Of a DNA stretch of 64,000 nt, positions 52,661 through 63,175 are shown piece by piece. Position 1 is the stretch's first letter. Every line of letters starts with the position of its first letter. The position numbers and the translations under genes were made by a program. Location: contig DEWY01000013.1 in assembly GCA_002363865.1 (NCBI GenBank), positions 1-64,000 of the forward strand. Reading direction: 5' to 3'. A model generated the notes under the pieces. That model was given only the letters and a program-made list of their open reading frames with translations, searched no databases and was not told the DNA's origin. The DNA comes from Caulobacteraceae bacterium UBA3198. Its GTDB lineage: Bacteria; Pseudomonadota; Alphaproteobacteria; Caulobacterales; Caulobacteraceae.

Positions 52661-53835
52661 CAGCTCCGGGCTCCCAGGACCTGTTCATAGGCCTGCAGGG
52701 TCGCCGCGCACATGGCGTCGACCGAATAGAGCTGACGGGCCCGGTTGGCGGCCACCAGGCCCATGGCCTGCAGGCGGACAGGGCCGGCCTCCATGGCTCG
52801 GCCCAGGGCGTGCGTCCAGGCTTCCACATCTCCCGGGGCGGCCAGCCAGCCGGTCTCGCCGGGGATCACCGTCTCGGTCATGCCACCCAGCTTGGATGCG
52901 ACCACGGGCCGGCCCATGACCTGGGGCTCGACGGCGGTGCGCCCGAAGGACTCAGGGACGATGGACGGCAGGATGGCCACATCGGCCAGCAGATAGGCCG
53001 CCGGCATGTCGTCGCAGTGGCCCACCAGGGAAATCTGGTCCTCCAGCCCCTCAGCGGCGATCTGGGAGGCCAGCTCGGCGCGATAGGCGCTGCGCCCCTG
53101 ATCGTCGCCGACCATCAGAATGCGGAAGGCGTCGCGCCCTTGGGCCTTGAGGGCGGCGGCCGCAGCGATCACCGTCCCATGGCCCTTGATCCGCGTCAGA
53201 CGCGCGGCGAGCAGGAAGGTGGTCACCTCGGGGTTGGCCGGGGTGTTCCAGGCGCGCCGCAAGGCCTCGACCCGCTCCGGCGTCACCCAGTTGGGGTTGA
53301 ACCGCTCCAGGTCGACGCCCCGGGGGATGCTGACGATCTTGTCGCGATCCAGCCGGTGTTCGCTCAGGACGTGGTCACGGGTGAAGTCGGAATTGGCGAT
53401 CACGAGGTCCCCGCGGGTCATCACCGCATTGTACCAGCGCTTCAGGCGGCTGCGGGCGTTATAGACCCCGTGATAGGTCGCGACGAAGGGCGTCCCTGTG
53501 GCCTGCGCCGCCCAGAGCGCCGAAAAAGCCGGGGCCCGCGAGCGGGCGTGGACCACGGTGACCCCCTCCCGGCGGATCAGATCCACCAGCCGGGCGGCGT
53601 TGCCCAGCATGACCAGAGGATTCTTGGTCTGGACCGGCATCTGCGCCAACCGTCCGCCGTCGGACTCCAGGCGTGCGGTCATGCGCCCGCCGCGGGTGGC
53701 GACCAGGGCCTTGCCGCCGGCGCGCACCACCGCTTGGGCGATATCGATTGTGGTCTGTTCGGCCCCACCCGTGTCGAGCTCGGGCACGACCTGCAGAAGC
53801 GTGAAGTCCGGGGGCAATGTCACAGGGCCCTGCAT
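52660..53835 (-). CDS. Glycosyltransferase family 4
   Basis: 391 residues from ATG 53835; a GTG 4 codons upstream is an alternative. N-terminal GAEQTTIDIAQAVVRAGG and VVHARSRAPAFSALWAA; C-terminal donor domain with AARLTRIKGHGTVIAAAAAL and the E-x7-E motif in PSIVPESFGRTAVEPQVMGRP. GT4 retaining enzymes add hexoses to envelope polymers. Upstream of the GT9 gene in a short operon. Confidence 0.9.
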   Translation of the reverse strand: MQGPVTLPPDFTLLQVVPELDTGGAEQTTIDIAQAVVRAGGKALVATRGGRMTARLESDGGRLAQMPVQTKNPLVMLGNAARLVDLIRREGVTVVHARSRAPAFSALWAAQATGTPFVATYHGVYNARSRLKRWYNAVMTRGDLVIANSDFTRDHVLSEHRLDRDKIVSIPRGVDLERFNPNWVTPERVEALRRAWNTPANPEVTTFLLAARLTRIKGHGTVIAAAAALKAQGRDAFRILMVGDDQGRSAYRAELASQIAAEGLEDQISLVGHCDDMPAAYLLADVAILPSIVPESFGRTAVEPQVMGRPVVASKLGGMTETVIPGETGWLAAPGDVEAWTHALGRAMEAGPVRLQAMGLVAANRARQLYSVDAMCAATLQAYEQVLGARS

Positions 53836-53904
53836 ACCGCAGAACACGCGTCGGTAAACCCCAGTCGGCCTGGGATGGGGCCGCCAGGCCGGCTATAGGA
53901 AGCC

Positions 53905-54660
53905 ATGCGCGAAGAAACAGGACTTCTGCGCCGCCCGGACGGGACGGCCCTGGCCTGGCGGCGGATCGCCGGCCGCGGACCCACCGTGGTCTGGATGGGC
54001 GGCTTTCGCTCCGACATGGCCGGAACCAAGGCCGAGGCCCTGGCCCAGTGGGCCCTGCAGACGGGCCGCGGCTATGTCCGGTTCGACTATTTCGGCCATG
54101 GGGAGTCCGAAGGCGACTTCACGCAAGGGACCATCACCCGCTGGCGGGAGGACGCCCTGGCGGTCCTCGACGAACTGGCGCCAGGCCCCGTCGTTCCCGT
54201 GGGCTCGTCCATGGGCGGCTGGATCGCCTGTCTGGCGGCCATGGTGCGGCCCGACCAGGTGCGCGGGCTGGTCCTGGTCGCCCCGGCGCCGGACTTCACC
54301 GAAAAGCTGATGGGGCCGGAGATCGACTCGGCGGCTCGCCGCTCCCTGGCGGAGACCGGGGTCTGGATGCGCCCGTCAGACTATGGCGAGCCCTACCCGA
54401 TCAGCCGCACCCTGCTGGAGGACGGCGACCGCTGGTCGATTCTGCCGGGGCCTGTGCCGATCACCGCTCCGGTGCGTATCCTGCAGGGCGGCGAGGACGC
54501 CGATGTCCCCTGGCGCCACGCCCTCGAACTCGCCCAGGCGATCAAAAGCCCAGACGTCGTCTTTCAGCTGATCAAGGACGGCGACCACCGCCTCTCCCGC
54601 CCGGAAGACCTGGCCCGCCTGATCGCGGCGGTGGAGGAACTGGTTCAGCCGCCGGCCTGA
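53905..54660 (+). CDS. Alpha/beta hydrolase
   Basis: 251 residues: WMGGFRSDMAGTKAEAL (oxyanion region), FDYFGHGES, nucleophile elbow VGSSMGGWIA with Ser, an Asp in ILQGGEDADVPW and the His in DGDHRLS. The family ranges over esterases and acyl-peptide hydrolases; close relatives are carboxylesterase YjfP/ABHD10-like. It overlaps the convergent next gene by 16 bp. Confidence 0.88.
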   Translation: MREETGLLRRPDGTALAWRRIAGRGPTVVWMGGFRSDMAGTKAEALAQWALQTGRGYVRFDYFGHGESEGDFTQGTITRWREDALAVLDELAPGPVVPVGSSMGGWIACLAAMVRPDQVRGLVLVAPAPDFTEKLMGPEIDSAARRSLAETGVWMRPSDYGEPYPISRTLLEDGDRWSILPGPVPITAPVRILQGGEDADVPWRHALELAQAIKSPDVVFQLIKDGDHRLSRPEDLARLIAAVEELVQPPA

Positions 54661-55505
54661 AGGATGGCGCTGAGGCCCTCGCGATAGGTCGGATAGGTAG
54701 GACGCCAGCCGAGTTCGGCCTTGGCCCGGGCGTTGGAGACCCGCTTGCTCTCGGCATAGAAGCGCTGCGCCGGCCCGGCCAGATTGGCCTCTTCCACCGA
54801 TATCTGCGGCGGAACGGGCAGGCCGAGCAACTCGGCCGCATAGGCCACCACCTCGCTGTTGGGGGCGGGCGCGTCGTCGCAGAGATTGTAGATCCCGCCG
54901 GCCCGGGGTTTGGCGATGGAGGCGGCCAGGCCTGCGGCCAGGTCGTCCACATGGATGCGGGAGAAGACCTGGCCCGGCGCAGTGATCCGCTTGGCCCGGC
55001 CTGAGCGCAGGCGATCAAAGGTGGAGCGGCCTGGCCCATAGATGCCTGGCAGGCGGAAGATGGTGGTGGTCAGGCCCATGCCCTTGCCCACGTCCAGCCA
55101 GTCCCGCTCGGCGGCGACCCGGCGCGCACCCTCCATCGACTGGGCGGCCAGACGACTGGATTCAAACGCCCAACCGCCCTGACGGTCCCCATAGACCCCG
55201 GTGGTGGAGAGATAGCCCAGCCAGTCCGGAAAGGCGCCACCCCGGGCCATGGCCGGGACCAGGGTCCGCAGGCCAGGACAGCCCTCGGTGTCCGGGGCGG
55301 CGGTGACCAGCACCGCGTCGGCCGCCTTGAGCTGGGTGGCCAGGCCCTCCGGGTCATGCACCGACACCGGCTCCACCCCGAGCCCGGCCAGCCGCTCCCT
55401 GTCCTCAGGTCGTCGGTAGGAGGCGGCCAGGCTCCAGCCCTCGGCCTTCAGCCGCGCGCCCAGGGCGGCGGCCGAAAACCCGTAGCCGAAGGTGAAGAGC
55501 CGCAC
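54645..55505 (-). CDS. NAD-dependent epimerase/SDR-type protein
   Basis: 286 residues. FTFGYGFSAAALGARLKAEG is a shortened Rossmann motif (GxGxxG-like), with YLSTTGVYGDRQGGW and RLPGIYGPGRSTFDRL, typical of the YeeZ/extended SDR group. The canonical Tyr-x3-Lys is not obvious, so it may bind a nucleotide without epimerase activity. GTG 55505 is preceded by GGGGAAGGG. It follows the SqdB gene by 10 bp in the same direction. Confidence 0.82.
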   Translation of the reverse strand: MRLFTFGYGFSAAALGARLKAEGWSLAASYRRPEDRERLAGLGVEPVSVHDPEGLATQLKAADAVLVTAAPDTEGCPGLRTLVPAMARGGAFPDWLGYLSTTGVYGDRQGGWAFESSRLAAQSMEGARRVAAERDWLDVGKGMGLTTTIFRLPGIYGPGRSTFDRLRSGRAKRITAPGQVFSRIHVDDLAAGLAASIAKPRAGGIYNLCDDAPAPNSEVVAYAAELLGLPVPPQISVEEANLAGPAQRFYAESKRVSNARAKAELGWRPTYPTYREGLSAILQAGG

Positions 55506-55515
55506 GGCCCTTCCC

Positions 55516-56724
55516 CTATTCGGCCGCCACCGCCTTGCCCGGCGCGGTGGCCGCAGCCGCCCGCTCGGCGTTCCAGTGGGACTCGCAGGGTATCTTGCTG
55601 AGATCGGCGCGGTCGGCATAGGCCCGGGCGATCTCGGCGACCTCCATCAGCAAGCCGTCCTCCAGCCGGATGGGGTTGAGGCCGTAGTCCAGCAGGCACT
55701 TGTTCTCGACCACCAGGTCGTTCTCGTCGGCCTCGGCCCGGGGATTGGGCAGGTGGGCGACCTCGGCGTCGGTGAGGCGGGCGATCATCTGGGCCAGATC
55801 CCGCACCCGCCAGGTCTCGGTCATCTGGTTCATCACCTTGACCCGCTCGCCGCGCTCCGGCGGGTGGGCCAGGGCCAGCTCGACGCAGCGCACCGTGTCC
55901 TGGATGTGGATAAAGGCCCGGGTCTGGCCGCCGGCCCCGTGGACGGTCAGCGGATAGCCCACCGCCGACTGCATCAGGAACCGGTTCAGCACGGTGCCGT
56001 AGTCGCCGTCATAGTCGAACCGGTTGATCAGCCGCTCGTCCTTGCGGGTCTCTTCGGTCTGGGTGCCCCAGACGATGCCCTGGTGCAGGTCGGTGATTCG
56101 CAGGTGGTCGTTCTTGGCGTAGAACTGGAAGAGCAGGGCGTCCTGGGTCTTGGTCATGTGGTAGATCGAGCCAGGATTGGCCGGATAGAGGATCTCCCGC
56201 TCAACCCATCCGTCCGGGGTCTCGATCTTGACGGTCAGATAGCCCTCGGGGATCGCCGCCCCGGCCGTGCCGTAGCCATAGACCCCCATGGTCCCCAGAT
56301 GGGCCAGATGGATGTCGAGGCCCGAATCCACGATGGCCGCCAGGACGTCGTTGGTGGCGTTCAGATTATTGTCGACCGTGTAGCGCTTGTGTTTGGCCGA
56401 CTTCATCGAATAGGGCGCGGCGCGCTGCTCGGCGAAATGGACGATGGAGTCCGGCCGCCAGGTCTTCAACAGGTCCAGCAGGGCGTCATAGTCCTTACCC
56501 ACCGTGATGTCGTGAAAGCCGATCTCATGGCCCGACACGTCCTTCCAGGCCTCGATCCGGGCGTGGATGTCCTGGACAGGCGTCAGGGACTGAACCCCTA
56601 GTTCACCGTCGATGCGGCGCCTGGACAGATTGTCGACGATGGCCACGTCATGGCCGCGGGCTGAGAGGTGGAGGGCGGTGGGCCATCCGCAGAAGCCGTC
56701 TCCGCCGAGAATGAGTACGCGCAT
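55516..56724 (-). CDS. sqdB: UDP-sulfoquinovose synthase-like epimerase
   Basis: 402 residues with the SQD1/SqdB hallmark GGDGFCGWPTALHL in the Rossmann motif, the substrate block HFAEQRAAPYSMKS and the catalytic THR-TYR-LYS set (GTMGVYGYG, SIYHMTKTQDA). SqdB joins sulfite and UDP-glucose into UDP-sulfoquinovose, the head-group donor for the sulfolipid SQDG. galU is the next upstream gene on this strand, supplying UDP-glucose. No SqdX/SqdD-like transferase was confirmed, though the GT4 gene is a candidate. Confidence 0.88.
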   Translation of the reverse strand: MRVLILGGDGFCGWPTALHLSARGHDVAIVDNLSRRRIDGELGVQSLTPVQDIHARIEAWKDVSGHEIGFHDITVGKDYDALLDLLKTWRPDSIVHFAEQRAAPYSMKSAKHKRYTVDNNLNATNDVLAAIVDSGLDIHLAHLGTMGVYGYGTAGAAIPEGYLTVKIETPDGWVEREILYPANPGSIYHMTKTQDALLFQFYAKNDHLRITDLHQGIVWGTQTEETRKDERLINRFDYDGDYGTVLNRFLMQSAVGYPLTVHGAGGQTRAFIHIQDTVRCVELALAHPPERGERVKVMNQMTETWRVRDLAQMIARLTDAEVAHLPNPRAEADENDLVVENKCLLDYGLNPIRLEDGLLMEVAEIARAYADRADLSKIPCESHWNAERAAAATAPGKAVAAE

Positions 56725-56835
56725 CGCCGCTCCGATCCGTGCAGGGTTGAACCTTCGCCAGGGCTAACAAACGACGGGGCGTTGTGAAAGCGCTGAGCGG
56801 GTGAATGCCTTGAGGGGCCGCGGGTTTCGCTGACT

Positions 56836-57705
56836 TCAGAGCAGGGTCTTGATCGCGGCGCGCGCATCGGCGCCCAGGCTGGGATGGCGCAGGGCGAAGG
56901 CCACATTGGCCCGCAGCAGGCCGATCTTGTCTCCGCAGTCATAGGTCACGCCCTCATATTCCAGAGCGTGGAACGGCTGGACCTTCATCAGCTCGGCCAT
57001 GGCGTCCGTCAGCTGGATCTCCCCGCCGGCGCCCTTGCCCTGCTTCTCCAGCAACGGGAAAATCTCCGGCTGCAGGACATAGCGGCCGCTGATGAACAGG
57101 TTCGAGGGCTCCGTCCCCGGCGCAGGCTTTTCGACCATGCCGCGCATGCGGTTCAGGCGACCTGTCTGGCCCTCCAGGTCCACGATGCCGTACTTGTGGG
57201 CCTCGCCCTCGGGCGCGGGCTCAACGACGATGATGTTGCCCCCCACCTGATCGTGCGCGCTGACCGCCTGGGCGAGCGCCGCAGGCTCGGCGGCCATCAG
57301 CATGTCGGGCAGCATGACGGCGAAGGGCTCGTCGCCGATGATGTCCCGGGCGCACCAGACCGCATGCCCAAGCCCCAGCGGCGCCATCTGGCGCACAAAG
57401 CTCATCTGGCCAGGCTTGGGCAGGTCGCGACGCACCTCGGCCAGGATGTCGGCCTTGCCCTTGGCCTCCAGGGCGGTCTCGATTTCAGGCGAGGCGTCGA
57501 AATAGTCCTCGATCGTGCCTTGCCCCCGCCCGACGATGAAGACGAAGTGCTCGATGCCGGCAGCGCGGCCCTCTTCGATCACATAGGACAGGATGGGGCG
57601 GTCGAAGACATTCAGCATGTTCTTCGGCGTGGTCTTGGCCCCGGGCAGAACCCGCGTCCCCAGTCCCGCCACCGGCAGCACCGCCTTGCGAACGCGCCTG
57701 TCCAT
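56836..57705 (-). CDS. galU: UTP-glucose-1-phosphate uridylyltransferase
   Basis: 289 residues: KAVLPVAGLGTRVLPGAKTTPKNML with the nucleotidyltransferase glycine motif, then AVMLPDMLM and GVTYDCGDKIG (Lys in the catalytic loop). It makes UDP-glucose for SqdB, Ugd and envelope glycans. The usual PKEML motif reads PKNML here. Convergent or adjacent to sqdB by 111 bp. Confidence 0.93.
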   Translation of the reverse strand: MDRRVRKAVLPVAGLGTRVLPGAKTTPKNMLNVFDRPILSYVIEEGRAAGIEHFVFIVGRGQGTIEDYFDASPEIETALEAKGKADILAEVRRDLPKPGQMSFVRQMAPLGLGHAVWCARDIIGDEPFAVMLPDMLMAAEPAALAQAVSAHDQVGGNIIVVEPAPEGEAHKYGIVDLEGQTGRLNRMRGMVEKPAPGTEPSNLFISGRYVLQPEIFPLLEKQGKGAGGEIQLTDAMAELMKVQPFHALEYEGVTYDCGDKIGLLRANVAFALRHPSLGADARAAIKTLL

Positions 57706-57887
57706 GTCCGTCCTCCATCCATCACCGTCCCAGTTCGCTAGACGAGGCCCCGCGTGAAATCCACCACCATCGGATGAATTCGCCAGGGCGTTGGCGCCCG
57801 GCCTGGGAACTGATCACGAACTCGGGAACGCGCGCCTGCAGATGGCGTTCACGTTTTTGGGAATTCGTCCCATGGGGAGCCAAGCTC

Positions 57888-58148
57888 GTGAAACTGCGTA
57901 ACCTGACCACCCTGTCGATCGGCGTGCTCGCCGCCATCACCCTCGCTGCCTGTGGCGACAACGAGGTCGAGACCATCGAACCCATGCCCGCCGAAACCGG
58001 CAGCATGGGCGCCATGACGCCGGCCGATCCGATGACCCCGACGGACCCTGCCATGACCGACCCTGCCATGCCGGCCGACGGCATGACGCCGCCGCCCGTC
58101 AATGATCCCGCCGCCATGGATCCGGCTGACACCTCGCCGGCCACCTGA
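57888..58148 (+). CDS. Small Asp/Pro/Met-repeat lipoprotein
   Basis: 86 residues from GTG 57888 with TGGGGAG just before it. Lipobox ITLAAC at about residues 17-22 gives a mature lipoprotein starting at Cys. The tail is made of loose repeats of D-P-A-M and P-A-D/T (DPAMTDPAMPAD), low-complexity and unstructured. Possibly a surface or periplasmic spacer. Function unknown. Confidence 0.7.
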   Translation: MKLRNLTTLSIGVLAAITLAACGDNEVETIEPMPAETGSMGAMTPADPMTPTDPAMTDPAMPADGMTPPPVNDPAAMDPADTSPAT

Positions 58149-58159
58149 CCGGCTACGTT

Positions 58160-59983
<1,824 letters not shown>

Positions 59984-60108
59984 GGCCTAACCTCACCGTT
60001 TTGCCGGATGGCTCCGGCGCGCCTAATGTCTCGCCCCGCGCCGCCTTTAGCATTCGCAAACGCGACGTCGACTAAATCTGGGTTTCCGATCGTTTCGTGA
60101 GTCCGACC

Positions 60109-61461
60109 ATGACCAACCGCGCCTATTTTGGAACCGATGGCATCCGGGGGGAGGCCAACCGCCATCCCATGACCGCCGAGGTCGCCCTGCGGGTCGGCAT
60201 GGCCGCGGGCAAGGTCTTCATGTCCCAGGACGCCCGGCGTCATCTGGTGGTGATCGGCAAGGACACCCGCCTGTCGGGCTATATGATCGAGCCGGCCCTG
60301 GTGGCGGGATTCACCAGCGTGGGCATGGATGTCCGGCTGCTGGGGCCCATGCCGACCCCCGGCGTGGCCATGATGACCCGTTCCATGCGGGCCGATCTCG
60401 GCGTGATGATCAGCGCCTCGCACAACGCCTATTCCGACAATGGCATCAAGCTGTTCGGCCCTGACGGCTACAAGCTTTCCGACGCCCGAGAGCTCGAGAT
60501 CGAGGCCCTCATGGACGAGGGGCTGCAGGAGCGCCTGGCCGCGCCCGACGCGCTGGGCCGTGTGGCGCGCATCGATGATTCTCAGGCCCGCTATGTGGAG
60601 ATCGCCAAGGCCGCCTTCCCCCGCCGGCTGAGCCTGAACGGCCTGCGCATCGTCATCGATTGCGCCAATGGCGCCGCCTACAAGGTCGCCCCCACTGCGC
60701 TCTATGAGCTGGGGGCCGAGGTCATCCGACTGGGCGTCGAGCCCAACGGCTTCAACATCAACAACGACTGCGGCTCCACCCATCCCGAGGCCATGGCCAG
60801 GATGGTGCGGGAGTATCGCGCCGATATCGGCATCGCCCTGGACGGTGACGCCGACCGCCTGGTGATCTGCGATGAAACCGGCCACGTGGTGGACGGCGAT
60901 CAGATCATGGCCCTGATCGCCGGCCATTGGGCCGCCAAGGATCAGCTCGCCGGCGGCGGCGTCGTCGCCACGGTGATGTCCAATCTCGGCCTGGAGCGCT
61001 TCCTCAGCGACCGTGGTCTGATCCTCGAGCGGACGGCGGTCGGCGATCGCGCCGTGATGAAGCGGATGCGCGAGGGCGGCTTCAACCTCGGCGGCGAACA
61101 GTCGGGCCACGTGATTCTCTCGGACTTCTCCACCACCGGCGACGGCCTGCTGGCGGCCCTGCAGGTGCTGGCCGTGCTCAAGGAGGCCGACAAGCCCATG
61201 AGCGCGCTCGCCCGCCAGTTCGAGCCGGTTCCTCAGCTGCTGGAAAATGTCCGCTTCGGCGGCGGCCGCCCGCTGGAGAGCGACAGCGTCAAGGGCGCCA
61301 TCGCCCAGGCCGAGCAGCGCCTCAACGGGTCAGGTCGACTGCTGGTCCGGGCCTCGGGCACAGAGCCGCTGATTCGAATCATGGCCGAGGGCGACGACGA
61401 AAAGCTGATCTTCGAGATCGTTCACGAACTCGCCGGCGTGGTGCGGCAGGCCGCGGCCTGA
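60109..61461 (+). CDS. glmM: Phosphoglucosamine mutase (GlmM)
   Basis: 450 residues. YFGTDGIRGEANRHPMT start, phosphoserine loop ISASHN (Ser104), metal loop DGDADR, sugar-binding GEQSGHVI and phosphate-binding RASGTEPLIRI. It converts glucosamine-6-phosphate to glucosamine-1-phosphate. ATG 60109 was chosen by family; a GTG four codons upstream is possible. Confidence 0.96.
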   Translation: MTNRAYFGTDGIRGEANRHPMTAEVALRVGMAAGKVFMSQDARRHLVVIGKDTRLSGYMIEPALVAGFTSVGMDVRLLGPMPTPGVAMMTRSMRADLGVMISASHNAYSDNGIKLFGPDGYKLSDARELEIEALMDEGLQERLAAPDALGRVARIDDSQARYVEIAKAAFPRRLSLNGLRIVIDCANGAAYKVAPTALYELGAEVIRLGVEPNGFNINNDCGSTHPEAMARMVREYRADIGIALDGDADRLVICDETGHVVDGDQIMALIAGHWAAKDQLAGGGVVATVMSNLGLERFLSDRGLILERTAVGDRAVMKRMREGGFNLGGEQSGHVILSDFSTTGDGLLAALQVLAVLKEADKPMSALARQFEPVPQLLENVRFGGGRPLESDSVKGAIAQAEQRLNGSGRLLVRASGTEPLIRIMAEGDDEKLIFEIVHELAGVVRQAAA

Positions 61462-61586
61462 CAGGGATTTCCGGCCGGCGACGCAGGAGTTCGGAAACCC
61501 TATCCAACCTCCCAGGATTATGTCAGTCTCGTAACGTTCGCGCCGCTCGACCGGCGTGATGACACAAGATCGACTGGGAGAAACGC

Positions 61587-61748
61587 ATGTCTCGCAACAC
61601 CGCCATCGCGGGTCGCGGGCAGGGAACGGCGCAGCGGGGCCCAGCCTCCATCGCCTGTCTTGCCTTTGTAGCCGTCCTCAGCCTGGCCTTCTGGGCCGGC
61701 GCAGCCTTGATCGTGCAGCATCTGTTCAGCCTGATGGCGCTGGGCTAG
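61587..61748 (+). CDS. 53-residue membrane protein
   Basis: ATG 61587 preceded by TGGGAG, ending TAG at 61746-61748. The N-terminus is polar and Arg/Gly/Gln-rich (SRNTAIAGRGQG), followed by one hydrophobic span (ACLAFVAVLSLAFWAGAALI). The start signal and clean span support a real small gene. Function unknown. It lies behind glmM by 125 bp and converges on ugd. Confidence 0.5.
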   Translation: MSRNTAIAGRGQGTAQRGPASIACLAFVAVLSLAFWAGAALIVQHLFSLMALG

Positions 61749-61765
61749 GCCGCTGGGGCGAGGCT

Positions 61766-63070
61766 TCAGGCCCGCCCGATGCTCACATAGTCGAACCCCT
61801 GGCGACGCACGTCGTCAGGCCGGTAGATATTGCGCAGATCGACCAGGACCGGGGTCTTCATGGCCGCCTTCAGGCGGTCGAGATCCAGCGCCCGGAACTG
61901 ATCCCATTCGGTGATGATCACCACGGCGTCGGCGTCCTTGGCCACCGCATAGGGCTCGGCGGCGAAGTCCACATCTTTCAGCAGATGGCGCGCCTCGCGC
62001 TCCCCCTCCGGATCATAGGCCGTGACCGTGGCCCCTAGCGCCTGCAGGGCCGGGATGATGTCCAGGCTCGGCGCATCGCGCATGTCGTCGGTATTGGGCT
62101 TGAAGGTCAGGCCCAGCACCCCGATCTTCTTGCCCTTCACATCCCCGCCCATGGCCTGGACCACCTTGTCGGCCATGGCCTTCTTGCGCTGATCGTTGAC
62201 CCGCACCGTGGTCTCGATCAGCTGCACCGGCGCGCCGAAGTCGGTGGCCGTGCGCACCAGGGCCAGGGTGTCCTTCGGGAAGCAGGAGCCGCCATAGCCA
62301 GGGCCGGCGTTGAGGAACTTGCCGCCGATCCGGTTGTCCAGGCCGATGCCCTTGGCCACCTGCTGCACGTCGGCGCCGACGGCCTCGCAGAGGTCGGCCA
62401 TCTCGTTGATGAATGTGATCTTCATGGCCAGGAAGGCGTTGGCCGCATACTTGATCAGTTCGCTGGTCCGCCGGCCGGTGAAGACGATGGGCGTCTCATT
62501 GAGGAACAGCGGCCGGTAGAGCTCGCTCATCACAGGCCGCGCCCGCTCGTCCTCCAGTCCCACCACCACCCGGTCGGGGCGCTTGAAGTCCTCGATGGCC
62601 GCGCCCTCGCGCAGGAATTCCGGATTGGACACCACCGCAAACTGGGCGTCAGGCCGCTTGGCTCGGATGATCTTCTCGATCTCATCGCCCGTGCCCACCG
62701 GCACGGTGGACTTGGTCACCACCACGGTGAAGCCGTCCATGAGGCCTGCGATCTCTTCGGCGGCGGCATAGACGTAGGACAGGTCCGCATGGCCGTCGCC
62801 CCGCCGCGAAGGCGTGCCCACGGCGATGAACACCGCGTCGGCCTTGGCTACGGCTCGCGCCGCCTCGGTCTCGAAGAACAGCCGGCCGGCCGCCACATTG
62901 CGCGCCACCAGCCCCTCGAGGCCCGGCTCGAAGATCGGGATCCCGCCCTCCCGCAGACGCGCGATCTTGCCCGCATCCTTGTCGATGCAGGTCACCTCGT
63001 GGCCGAAGTCGGCGAAGCACGCCCCGCTCACCAGGCCCACATAGCCCGTCCCGATCATCGCCACTTGCAT
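61766..63070 (-). CDS. ugd: UDP-glucose 6-dehydrogenase
   Basis: 434 residues: Rossmann start MIGTGYVGLVSGACFADFGH, central EMADLCEAVGADVQQVAKG, catalytic Cys in GGSCFPKDTLA and the C-terminal nucleotide-binding VLGLTFKPNTDDMRDAPSL. It oxidises UDP-glucose twice to UDP-glucuronate for envelope or capsule glycans. Separated from the mutase gene by about 105 bp. Confidence 0.96.
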   Translation of the reverse strand: MQVAMIGTGYVGLVSGACFADFGHEVTCIDKDAGKIARLREGGIPIFEPGLEGLVARNVAAGRLFFETEAARAVAKADAVFIAVGTPSRRGDGHADLSYVYAAAEEIAGLMDGFTVVVTKSTVPVGTGDEIEKIIRAKRPDAQFAVVSNPEFLREGAAIEDFKRPDRVVVGLEDERARPVMSELYRPLFLNETPIVFTGRRTSELIKYAANAFLAMKITFINEMADLCEAVGADVQQVAKGIGLDNRIGGKFLNAGPGYGGSCFPKDTLALVRTATDFGAPVQLIETTVRVNDQRKKAMADKVVQAMGGDVKGKKIGVLGLTFKPNTDDMRDAPSLDIIPALQALGATVTAYDPEGEREARHLLKDVDFAAEPYAVAKDADAVVIITEWDQFRALDLDRLKAAMKTPVLVDLRNIYRPDDVRRQGFDYVSIGRA

Positions 63071-63175
63071 GCACTGGTCCTAGGTCTGGAATCGCTCAGG
63101 CCGCCGCGGGGAGCGCCTGTCTACGCGGTGATCTAGCCGAAACCGGGCCGACCCCGCCAGACCGGCCCGCCGCAG

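Noticed and set aside
53821..53904. Overlap of the GT4 and hydrolase promoters as a special regulatory site
   Set aside because: Only an ordinary short divergent spacer is visible; no motif found.
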